31,540 nucleotides of DNA from Rhizophagus sp. LPA8_4_AMF (lineage: Eukaryota > Glomeromycota > Glomeromycetes > Glomerales > Glomeraceae), in NCBI GenBank assembly GCA_021464525.1, contig JADRCO010000529.1, forward strand, positions 1 to 31,540, read 5' to 3'. The translations under genes and the position numbers were made by a program. Under the pieces are notes generated by a model that saw only the letters and a list, made by a program, of their open reading frames with translations, made no database searches and had not been told where the DNA came from. Numbering within the stretch: position 1 is the stretch's first letter; each line of letters starts with the position of its first letter. Positions 1 to 11,358 of this stretch are shown one piece after another.

Positions 1-345
1 AGAAATATATTTTAAAATGTGATACATTAAAAACACATGGATTTAATATATCGTATTACAGTGAAAAATAAATAATACGTTATAAACGTATGGATTTAAT
101 ATACCGTATCCTTCAAGTATCTTTTATTTACAATATTTTTGCAAACAGTATATAAAATACTGATATACAGTAGACATAATGTACGTTATAAACGTATAAA
201 TTTAATATACTGTATCATACAGTATATTTACCGTATACTTTATTGTATTTTTTATTAAACATATTTTGCGAACAGTATACATTATACTGATATACAGTAT
301 GTAAAATTGCGAACTGTATCAAAGATACGTATATACAGTGTAAAA
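1..345. repeat. Degenerate tandem repeat of small hairpins
   Basis: Two motifs alternate. One reads roughly ATGGATTTAATATACCGTAT and occurs near 29-57, 84-112 and 188-216. The other reads GCGAACAGTATA...TATACTG with a following ATATACAGTA and occurs at 141-172, 268-299 and 309-340. The second motif is a near-perfect hairpin in each copy (CAGTATAcatTATACTG). The array is cut by the window start, so its length is unknown. No coding potential is seen. It could be a satellite or the interior of a larger element. Confidence 0.6.
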
Positions 346-412
346 ACCGTATACATATTTCTTATAGGGTTCTAGATCAGATTATCTGATAGATTAGATT
401 GGCAAGTCACAT

Positions 413-639
413 GAGAACCCTGCCTACTCCTAAGATAGGTTACCTCTAAGCCTAAGGTAAAGTTTGTATGTAAAATTTATTATAGATCCTATTATAAAAG
501 GAAATTTTATATTACATTGTTATAATTTTTTTCTTTTTTAGCTAATTAACCAATAGAATTTAAGTCATTCCTAAGGTAAGGTTTCATATGAAAGTTAAAA
601 TTTTTTACAGTAACATTTATTAGTAGTAGGTGGAGTTCT
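413..639 (+). mobile_element. Small non-autonomous TIR element (MITE), copy 1
   Basis: The ends are inverted: AGAACCCTGCCTACTCC on the left and AGAACTCCACCTACTAC on the reverse complement of the right. GTCACAT lies immediately outside both ends (406-412 and 640-646), a 7-bp target-site duplication, or 8 bp with one mismatch. The interior contains CTAATTAACCAATAGAATT and CCTAAGGTAAGG. These recur on the opposite strand in the element at 9280-9454, so the two are copies of one family. No ORF. The 7-8-bp duplication suggests a hAT-type mobiliser, but the family is not identified. Confidence 0.75.
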
Positions 640-654
640 GTCACATAACCATGT

Positions 655-745
655 CTTTATATCGGATAATTTGTTATAGTATTAATGAAGTTGCTTATAA
701 CGAAGGCCTAATCAGTCAGAACGTAGGGTTCGTTATATCGAGAGA
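655..745 (-). mobile_element. Solo terminal fragment of a pogo/Tigger-like element
   Basis: Read on the minus strand, this stretch begins CTCGATATAACGAA and continues with a CTGATtAGGCCTTCGT block and an ACTATAAC block. It matches, in the same order, the plus-strand terminus at 9855-9975 that borders the transposase relic. It is therefore a detached end, without a transposase, lying next to MITE copy 1. Divergence suggests an old remnant. Confidence 0.6.
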
Positions 746-784
746 AAATTGTATTAAAAAAACCATTATTTTAACATTTTTTTT

Positions 785-1180
785 ATTTCTTTAAGTAGGA
801 AAATAGTTCTGATATTGGATACCAGATCCCATTATATAAGTTTTGAGATAACAAAACTTTATATTAAAAAATATTATTTTAATGTTTCTTTAGATTTTTT
901 TTTGTAGGGAAACAGCTTCAATGTAAATACCGTAATTCCAAAAGTAAGTTTCAAAAAATAATTTCAAAACTATTAAAAGAAAACATTTTTTACTATTTTT
1001 TTATTTGTAGGAAATTGGCACTATCGCAGGTATTAAATTCCCAAAGATAAGTTTCAAAAATTTTAATAAAAAATATTTATTTTTTTGTTTTTTTTGTGTA
1101 GGAAATCAGTTCTGTCATGAATACTGATATTATCTTTTGCTTTACTTTCTAAACAAAACATTTCTTAATGTTTCTATTTT
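785..1180. repeat. Four degenerate ~100-bp tandem units with T-runs
   Basis: Four units begin with a T-rich run followed by GTAGGRAA and a CAGTTCTG-like box, at about 795, 904, 1007 and 1098. Each then has a GATAAGTTTCAAAAA-like segment. Spacing is 109, 103 and 91 bp. The T-run plus AG resembles a 3' splice site, but no exon can be read after it on either strand. From 1181 to about 1965 the sequence is A+T-rich. That stretch holds an 80-codon minus-strand ORF (1345-1587) judged not to be a gene. Confidence 0.5.
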
Positions 1181-1965
1181 TTTAATTTTTTTATGAAACA
1201 TTTATTAATATTCTGATATTAGTTTATGTTGGTTTAGATAAATAATTTGTATATGCATAATAAACAAATAAATTAATTAAAATTTAAAATAATAAAATTT
1301 TGTCTATTAATAATTGACATTATAATTGGCATTAAAAAAAATCATTAAATTTTTTCATGCTGATTTTCTGAAATTTTACTGATTTCTAATGGTCGATTTG
1401 TTAACAAGTGGCAGGCATTACACTGCAAATTGCCTATAAAATTAGTTGCCAATTTTTTTGGTACTAATTGGCTAAAGTCAAATTGAATTTCGTCCAACAT
1501 TTGGCAATTTAAAATTTTGCCGAAATGGACTATTCCAACCAGTAATAAACAAAAAACATGTCTTAATATCATTAAATAATTTTGCAAATATTAAAATAAC
1601 CAGTTTTATATTTGCAAAACAGCATTATTTAATTTCCAAAAGGTAGTTAACTTTAACTAAAGTGCTGAAATTATCCTATGAAGTTACCTAAAATATTTAT
1701 TAATTATTAAGCAACTTTATTTTATAAATAATATTTCATATATAAATTATTGTTTAAATCAATATTTTAATATCCTTAAAAAAGAAAAATTAAATTAAGG
1801 TAAAAAAGCAAATAAAAGAAAGGTATGTAAGAAAAAGAAAAGAAAATTAAAATTTATGTTTATTGTAACAGGTAAACAATAAACAAGATAGTGTTCAGAA
1901 AGTATGTTATAAAAGGAAATCTGGACTGCTGATCAAAATGATCTGCATCTGAGGGTACTGGTATG

Positions 1966-2119
1966 TAGTGCTTTAACCCAAATAAAAACCATAGATCCAT
2001 TTCTTGATATTTTGGCGGTCTGGATGATCAACAACCAGGAATTCCATTGATGATCTACGTCTATGCCGGATCCGGATGATTGACAATAAGGAATGGATCA
2101 TCTGGTTTTCATCCCACTA
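1966..2119. mobile_element. hAT-like MITE F (154 bp)
   Basis: The left end reads TAGTGCTTTAACCC and the right end, reverse complemented, TAGTGGGATGAAAACC. Directly outside lie CTGGTATG (1958-1965) and CTGGTGTG (2120-2127), an 8-bp duplication with one mismatch. Inside, AAAACC...GATCCATT occurs as an inverted pair near both ends. A GGATGATC-like word is iterated (GGATGATCA, GATGATCT, GGATCCGGATGATTG, GGATCATC). This is the arrangement expected of a hAT element with subterminal repeats. No ORF. Confidence 0.7.
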
Positions 2120-2464
2120 CTGGTGTGGTAAGATGATCCCATGATGTTACAATTAGATTTATCCTTATTTAAATACAAAAAAATTAAATATAAAGTTATG
2201 AGTTTATCCAAAAATCATCACTAGCAAATTTTATATAGTACTGCATAAAATTTTGATTTATATGCTACATGATCTAAATGCATCGTTGTTTTAAACTTGA
2301 ATTTAATTTAGATTTATTTATTTATATTAGTAGTGTAAAATACAAGATAAATTAGAATAGTTATTTGCTCTATTTCCATTTTGTTTTAATTAAATTATAA
2401 ATCAAACCAATCAAACAAGTCGGAAGATAACTGAAAATGATTATGCCCAACAAAAAACTTATAA

Positions 2465-4835
<2,371 letters not shown>

Positions 4836-5054
4836 TTTTTTTATACGATATAAATTAATGCTATCTCAACTCTTCAACTCAAAACTCCCGCACTATATAT
4901 ACTTTTTTTTGATTGGAGTATTACACGTGCATCCGCTGGGAGTTTATTGGTTATTTGTCACCAAATATGTCACATGATTAACGTTTTCGGCTAATTGACT
5001 AATTACGTTTGCAAAAAAAAATTTTATATCCTTTAAATCCTTTTTAATTTCAAT
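4836..5054. promoter_or_regulatory. Shared divergent promoter of MAPK and proteasome genes
   Basis: The 219 bp between the two start codons hold TATATATA at 4894-4901, an inverted CCAAT box (ATTGG, 4912-4916), an E-box CACGTG at 4924-4929 and TTTGTCACC at 4954-4962. The last is one mismatch from the reverse complement of the yeast proteasome element PACE (GGTGGCAAA). Direct sequence matches only; function is inferred. Confidence 0.55.
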
Positions 5055-6127
5055 ATGGCTCGCAGATACGATGCTAGAACTACCATTTTCTCACCAGAAG
5101 GTAAAATAATAAGAATATTAAGGGTTTATTTTAAATCTATAGAATAATTTAAATATTTGTTAACTAATTAGGTAGACTATACCAAGTTGAATATGCTATG
5201 GAAGCCATATCCCATGCTGGTACGGCTTTAGGTATTCTCGCGTCTGATGGTATTGTTATTGCTGCTGAGAAGAAAGTAACATCAAAATTATTGGAGCAGA
5301 CAACAACCAGCGAAAAAATTTATCTTTTAAACGAGTAATTTAAATTTACCAATTTAATTTTCTTTTGATTTAAATAGTTCAATCGTAATTTAATTATTAA
5401 TTCCATTTATTGAATTGGAATTTAAAATTTTTATTGATGCAAAAGCAATGTCATTTGTGGCGTAGCAGGAATTACTGCTGATGCTAATATTTTGATAAAT
5501 TATGCTCGTCAAGCTGCTCAGCAGTATCTTTTTACTTATGATGAGGATATTCCCGTTGAACAATTAGTACAAAGACTATGTGATTTAAAACAAGGATATA
5601 CTCAATATGGAGGTAAGTTTTTATTTAATTTAGCCTTTTTATTCTGGATGCAAATTAAAAAAAAAAAAACTTTTAAATTACTAGGACTGCGTCCTTTTGG
5701 TGTATCATTTATTTATGCTGGCCATGATAGTCATTATGGTTTTCAACTATACCATTCTGATCCATCCGGTAATTATGGTGGATGGAAAGCAACATGTATT
5801 GGAGCTAATAACGCGTCCGCACAATCTTTATTGAAGCAAGATTATAAAGATGATATTACTCTTAAAGAGGCTAAAGAATTGGCTGCTAAAGTTTTAAGTA
5901 AAACAATGGATTCTACTACTCTAAGTAGCGAAAAACGTATGTAATGTAATGTAATGTCTCGTTCATTTTAATTATTTCCATTAAATTTTTTTCTTTTTTT
6001 AGTGGAATTCGCTACTATTAGTCTTAATGATGAAAATAAGGTTGTTTACCATCTTTATAAACCTGAAGAAATTGACCTCTTATTAAAAGAACACAATTTA
6101 GGAGGCCAAGAAACTGAACAACAGTAA
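5055..6127 (+). CDS. PRE9: 20S proteasome alpha subunit, Pre9/PSMA4 type
   Basis: Structural alpha-ring subunit of the 20S proteasome core; alpha subunits gate substrate entry and are not proteolytic. Five exons (5055-5100, 5172-5334, 5446-5612, 5685-5936, 6003-6127) join in frame to 250 residues, close to yeast Pre9 and human PSMA4. Seen: the N-terminal alpha-subunit signature ([20 protein letters not shown], starting near residue 4), [23 protein letters not shown], and the strongly conserved [13 protein letters not shown] block. Splice phases fix the second donor at GA/gtaatt, giving [12 protein letters not shown], the same spacing as yeast. The C-terminus ends in a short E/Q-rich tail without the long KEKE tail of the animal protein. 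It converges with P0, with 244 bp between the stop codons. Confidence 0.95.
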
Positions 6128-6371
6128 AATAATAAAAAATTTATTTTTCTAAAAATACAGTTACATTGTAATAAATTTTTTTAAAGTGCAATGTTTCAGA
6201 TAATATTTATTTTGAAAAGGTTTTAAAGTAGTTGAATTTATAAAATTTTCATGATTACAAAATCTAATAATATCCACGTTGTCGTGGTATCTCCCAAGAT
6301 CCTGATACTCTAAATTATATAATTATATCCCTAATAGTAATCCAAGACAATATTTGCAAAAAATCTTGCTT

Positions 6372-7563
6372 TTAACCGAAAAGATCCAATCCCATATCTT
6401 CATCGGTTTCTTCATCAGGTTCTTCTTCCTTAACTGGTGCAGACTCTTTAGTTTCATCAGCAGCAGCAGCGGCAGCAGGAGCGGCAGCCGCAAAGGCACT
6501 AGGATCTGCAAGATAAGCTTTAATCTATTAAACAAAGATAATGAGGTTAAACAAATATTGAAAAATCAAGGAGAATAACATAATAGAAATTCACATAGAA
6601 CCATCAGTAAAAAATTAGAGTATAGTAATTTTTGTAGTCATTTTAAATCCTTCAAATTAAACAAACATCATATGATTCTATTAAAAAAAGTAAAGTTATT
6701 ACCTTTTCGGAAGCAGGGAAAGTATATTCAGTAGCAACAGATATGGCTAAAAGGTTCTTAAATCCATTGATAAGTGAATGAGGAACAGAAGCTAGTGTAG
6801 GATAATGGAGTTGTAAAGAAAGAGCAGCAATTTTTCTAATTCCAGCCAATAAATGACTAATTAAGGTATCTTCTTCAATATCAAGAACAGAAGGATGAAA
6901 TGTAGTGCCATTATCAAAAATTTGAGTAACAGTCATCCCATAAGTAAATGGAGAGATGTTTAACATATTAAGTAAAGTAGCTTCAGATGCACCAACTTTT
7001 GTTTCTTTTTTTACCAAATGTACTTGATTAATGATTTCAATTGTACCACGAGCAATTTTGGTTGGAACACCAAGAGCCTGAAAGAAAGAGGTCTTTCCCG
7101 GTTCCATGCCAGTATTACCCGCTGGTATAAATACGTCGATAGGAGCAATAGCTCCAGCCTTAGCAGGAGCTTTAACCTACACCAACAAATATTAATCTAA
7201 GACATTTCAAATATAATTGCGAGATTTTGATATACTACAGCTTACCCTGTTGGACAAAATAACATCCCGAGTTTCTTTCAAATCACCATTAGTGAAAACA
7301 AACCCAACGTTACCTTTTACATGTGGTAAAAGTTTTTCATATTGAGCGTTTTCAGAGACAAGACCTTTAAGGGCTCTTCTAACCATTGTATTCTTTCCCA
7401 TTAATACAACAGCTTTGCGGCGAAGAGTGTGACGAATTTGATGCATTTGATTGGACCCGACATTATCAACATTCACAATAAATATGGAAGGGTACTCTTC
7501 TAACAGGGTCTTAAGCTTATTGAAATATTCCAATTTTTTTGTGCGAACGTCTCCCTTTGACAT
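6372..7563 (-). CDS. RPP0: 60S acidic ribosomal protein P0 (uL10)
   Basis: P0 anchors the P1/P2 stalk on the 60S subunit at the GTPase-associated centre. Three exons (complement of 6372-6524, 6703-7176 and 7246-7563) join in phase 0 to 314 residues, the usual length. Seen: an N-terminal L10 domain starting [17 protein letters not shown], with the rRNA-binding block [12 protein letters not shown] and [12 protein letters not shown]. The central P0 domain has [19 protein letters not shown] and NISPFTYG. An Ala-rich hinge (about 270-285) and an acidic tail follow. The tail ends in MGLDLFG, the variant of the M-G-F-G-L-F-D stalk terminus that binds elongation factors. The last residue differs from the common D. 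It lies head-to-head with ARL5, 400 bp apart. Confidence 0.96.
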
Positions 7564-7963
7564 CTTTGAATTTTCACGTGTTCAAGGGGATCCTGTCAGG
7601 AAGCTTAAAGAACGTTCTGATAAAAATAGAGAGAAAAAAAAGTTTAATTTGTTCTTCAAATGATAATTAACTATGAAATAACCTAAATGTATTTCATCCA
7701 TTCTATAATTTACATTTTTTAATCATAACATGATATAAATATAAATTGTATGAATGAAAAAGCACAACAACAAGAGCTATCAAGTTGGTTTCTACCTACC
7801 GCAAATGTGGTATTCACGAGTTAAGAAACAAAAATTTTTAAGAAAAAAAATTTTTTATCTAAATTCAATTCAAGATCAACCAATCAAATTCGATCTGCAT
7901 GCAAATATTTAAACTTTCATATAAACGTTTTATAGCTTTGCCTAAATTTATTAGATACAAAAC
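7564..7963. promoter_or_regulatory. Shared divergent promoter of P0 and ARL5 genes
   Basis: CACGTG lies at 7575-7580, only 12 bp from the P0 start codon. A perfect GAACGTTC palindrome, resembling two facing heat-shock half-sites, sits at 7610-7617. The ARL5-proximal half is A+T-rich with no clear TATA box. Whether the CACGTG lies in the promoter or in the 5' untranslated region cannot be told from sequence. Confidence 0.45.
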
Positions 7964-8910
7964 ATGGGAATAGTTCTTGCCAAACTATGGCGTAAACTTA
8001 CCAGTAAAGAAGAGGTGAAAATCGTGCTCGTCGGTTTAGATAACGCGGGAAAAACGACAGTTTTGTATAAATTGTAAATATCTGTTGAAGCTTTAATATT
8101 TTTAAGATATTTCCAGAAACGATACTTTACAAAAATAAGGCCCGAAACTTTATTTCTTATAAAATAGATTATTAGATGAAGTGGTTGTAACAACACCAAC
8201 TATAGGTAGTAATGTCGAGGTAATTGTAATGATTTTGCGTTTGCGGTTGTTAAAAAATTTGATCTGAATTTATTTTTTGTTTTGTTAAGAAACTTACTTA
8301 TTTTATTTAGGAAATCATTTATAAAAATATACATTTCTTAATGTGGGTAAGTTCCTTTAACATCTTTTTCATAAATAGATCAGTTTTATTCCTGAATTCA
8401 AGCTTTCTTTTCCAATTCTCAGGATCTTGGAGGACAAGATTCTTTACGTGCGACATGGAAAACTTATTATATAAAAACAAAAGCTGTGATTATGGTCATT
8501 GATAGTACTGATAAAGATCGAATACATATATCGAGGACTGAATTGCATACAATGATGGAGGATGAGAATCTCAAAAGTGCTGTACTATTAGTTTTTGCAA
8601 ATAAGCAAGATATGAAAGGAGCATTAACTGCTGCACAGATATCTGAGGCCTTGAATTTGACAAGTTTAAGAGATCGTCAATGGCATATACAGGTAAAATT
8701 TTTAAATTAAATTGTGATAATTTTATAAACCTTTTTTTCAATTAAACTTACATTGAATATAGGCATGTTGTGCACTAACTGGAGACGGGTAATAATTTTT
8801 TTCTATATTTATCCTTACAGATATAGAATAATGTTATTGATTAAACAATTTTAATTTATAGTTTGTTTGAAGGACTAGATTGGATTGTAAGTCAAATTGG
8901 TAATACTTAG
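7964..8910 (+). CDS. ARL5: ARF-like small GTPase, ARL5 type
   Basis: Small GTPase of the ARF family; ARL5 proteins act at the trans-Golgi in endosome-to-Golgi tethering. Six exons (7964-8073, 8168-8219, 8311-8346, 8423-8692, 8763-8788, 8862-8910) join in frame to 180 residues, against 179 in human ARL5A. Seen: Gly2 for N-myristoylation, P-loop GLDNAGKT 24-31, switch I Thr48 in [10 protein letters not shown], switch II WDLGGQ 66-71, NKQD 126-129, and [14 protein letters not shown] at the C-terminal guanine-binding loop. SNVEE and FLMWDLGGQ(D/E)SLR are typical of ARL5 rather than ARF1 or ARL1. The smallest exon is 26 bp. ARL5 is absent from baker's yeast; its presence fits an early-diverging fungus. 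No defects seen. Confidence 0.93.
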
Positions 8911-9279
8911 ATTACCAGTAGGATTCTCCTTAATTAATAACAAAGTGAAATTAGAGAATCAATAATTGATTGTTTTAGAATTTACTTTTGAAAAAATATT
9001 TTTAAATAAATAATTTATATATATTGTATATTTATTTATTTGATGTTAAGTATAGATAATATATTATATAATTATTATATTTTTTTAGAGTACATGTAAA
9101 AGATAATAAATTTATGGATTTAAATATGTTACACATATGAATATAAAGTTTTTTATTTAAAATGAAAAGAAAAATTTTTATGCAATAAACTTATATACAA
9201 TAATTCAATGTGATAATATATTACATTTATTAAAATTTAAAAACTTTTTGCATTATTAATTTGACACTAAGTTTTCAAA
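8911..9279. other. A+T-rich 3' flank of ARL5
   Basis: This stretch contains several AATAAA-like strings (for example near 9006-9012) that could serve polyadenylation of ARL5. No ORF, tRNA or further gene is seen. Confidence 0.4.
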
Positions 9280-9454
9280 TAGGACCCACCTACTACTATA
9301 AAGGTTACCTAAATTTTTAACTTTTATATGTAAATTTACCTTACTTTTTATTGTAATTCTATTGGTTAATTGGTCTAAAGAAGAAAAAAATCAAAATAAC
9401 ATATGAAATTTACCTTAGGTTTACTACCACTTCTATTAAAAGTAAATAGGATTC
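9280..9454 (-). mobile_element. Small non-autonomous TIR element (MITE), copy 2
   Basis: The element is bounded by TTTTCAAA at 9272-9279 and again at 9455-9462, a perfect 8-bp target-site duplication. The left end (GGACCCACCTACTACTA) and the reverse-complemented right end (GAATCCTATTTACTTTTA) are imperfect inverted repeats. On the minus strand it shares ACCAATTAACCAATAGAATT and the AGTAGTAGGTGG end with copy 1 at 413-639. It is shorter than copy 1, so one or both have indels. The following 400 bp (9455-9854) are A-rich low-complexity sequence with no gene. Confidence 0.8.
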
Positions 9455-9854
9455 TTTTCAAACTTATCAATCTAAAACTCAAGAAATTGAAGCCAATATT
9501 TATAAAATAAATAAAAAAAAAAATTTAAATTTAAATATAAAAAAACTAAAAAAAACTTACCAATTCAAAGCCTAAATGATTAAAGCTAATATCTATAAAA
9601 TAAAATAAAAAAATACAATATAAAATAAAAAAATAAAAAAAAATTAATGTTTTAAAACTTATATTTATTATTAATTAAAATTATTGCATTAGTGGTATTG
9701 AACAATATATCAGTAAACCAAATAAGGGACATCTGGGACAGAAAGCTGAAACAGTATTTTTAGACAAGCTAATAGATAGAATCTAGGTATGTTATAGACT
9801 ATTGTTATTATATTATATGTCATAGTTGCTAAGCCCATTTATATTACTGCTATA

Positions 9855-11357
9855 CAGTCTGTCCTCGATATAACGAATTTGATGTCTGGGCTGATCAGGC
9901 CTTCGTAATACAAAAATTTGGTAACACTATAACGAAATATTCGGTATATCATAGCAAATAATCGGTATACCACTATAACGAATTTTCATTATATTATACT
10001 GAATATTCATTAAAAATTAATTTTTATTTATTTTAAGATAATTATAAATAAATTATTTTTAAATTTTTAACATGACATTTTATTATACTGTATTATGAGC
10101 CTTCTAATTACACGAATAAATTTACTCAATTATATTAATATAACTATCAAGATTAGTCTGTTTTGCAGAAATAAACCATTTTTTTCAAAGCTTCTTTTTT
10201 TAGTTTTTTAACAAATTTCAACTCCTATTTATTTGTATCAAACCCGTCTTTCTGTTGCTCCAAATATAAACTTACTTTGTCATAAAATTCAATAGCTTCA
10301 TTATAAGTAATGGCTGGTAAAGGAATCTCCTATACTTCCTCTTCTTGATTATTATTGGAAAGAACAGCTTTCAAAATTTCTTCATTGAATATCATTTCTA
10401 TTGTAATTTCATCCCTATCACATAGAATAAATTCTTCAGCAGTAAATAGGTTTTTAAAATCAAGTTTATCAATCAACATTTGAATCTTTTTCAATTCCTT
10501 TATATGTGTAAGATAAACTTGAGTATCGGCATGATCATTGGAGTTATCTTGGTCATGGTTACAGTCATCATCTCTAACTTCATCTCTATCATCATCTTTA
10601 GGCAGAATATTCGCTTTTAGCTAACAGTTTTAATGTAGTTTTTGTAACACTATTCCATACATGTGCAACATATTTGATATACTTTCTAATATTAATTTTA
10701 ATGGATTCAGTGCCATATTTATTAAAATTATCATATGTTTTGACTCGATTATATAAATATAGCTTTCGGTATTACATCTAAAATAAATAACTAATTTTTA
10801 ATATTCCAAGTATAAAATATTACAACATTCTGAATTGAATGTTCATACATTTTGAAGCTTACCTTGAAGCTATTTATGATACTTTGATCGCATGGTTAGA
10901 GATGTGCAGTAGTGTTTAGAAGAAAAAATTTGAGCGTGATATTTGTAAGACGTGTGGTTTCAAATAGGGCATGAGTTGGTGCATTATCGACTAAAAGAAT
11001 AATGTTTCGACCTTATGTTCTCATTCGAGCATCAAGTTTTTTGAGATATTGATTCCAGATCAAAACTTGCATCCAACTTTTTGGATTCCAGTGATAATCT
11101 ACTGAAAGAGTTTTCTTATTAATATTTTTGAGGGCTCAAGAGTTTTCATATTTGTATATAAATAATGGACATAACTTTTCACTCCCAGTTGCATTGCAAG
11201 TAAGCAAAACAGTTACACAATCTTTTGACTGTTTTGTTCCAGAAACTGGCCCATTAGAAATTGTACGATTAAATCGCATTTTTCAAAAAAGACCTGTTTC
11301 ATCACAATTAAAGATGTCTTCAGAGTCAAAATTCTTCAAAATTCTATTAAATTTTTA
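9855..11357 (-). mobile_element. Pogo/Tigger-like DNA transposon, truncated
   Basis: The left terminus begins CAGTCTGTCCTCGATATAAC directly after a TA dinucleotide (9853-9854), as expected for pogo elements, which duplicate TA. TATAACGAA is iterated through 9975. The minus-strand transposase relic follows. The other terminus is missing: coding similarity stops at 11357, exactly where a 16-nt T-run begins. Confidence 0.75.
10165..11357 (-). pseudogene. Pogo/Tigger-like (CENP-B/DDE_1) transposase pseudogene
   Basis: Minus-strand translation gives the DDE_1 core in order. Near 11310 is IFNCDETGLF (first Asp), then GTKQSKD and TVLLTCNATGSEKL. Near 11000 is ILLVDNAPTH (second Asp), then NTTAHL*PCDQSIINSFK (third acid). 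After an apparent intron come YRKLYLYNRVKTYDNF and HVWNSVTKTTLK. The C-terminal tail near 10290 has LPAITYNEAIEFYDKV and YLEQQKDGFD. The N-terminal helix-turn-helix is absent. In-frame stops interrupt at least five places (for example after GLF, after RMRT and in HL*PCD), so no active protein can be made. Family assignment rests on the motif order seen. Confidence 0.85.
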
Positions 11358-11358
11358 A

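Noticed and set aside
366-421. AGGGTTCT ... AGAACCCT inverted pair as another hAT-like MITE
   Set aside because: The outer bases do not give TA ends on both sides and no 8-bp duplication was found; the right half belongs to MITE copy 1.
1345-1587. 80-codon minus-strand ORF with a hydrophobic start and a CNAC motif
   Set aside because: It lies in low-complexity A+T sequence with iterated TTGGCA/TTGCCA strings, has no domain and no neighbouring exons, and could arise by chance.
6354-6578. Plus-strand ORF over the P0 3' end
   Set aside because: It is the antisense of the P0 alanine-rich hinge and acidic tail plus an intron; P0 explains the sequence.
7018-7663. Plus-strand ORFs at 7018-7200 and 7451-7663
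   Set aside because: Both are antisense shadows of P0 exons 1 and 2.
7951-8199. Minus-strand 82-codon ORF
   Set aside because: Shadow of ARL5 exons 1-2 and the intron between them.
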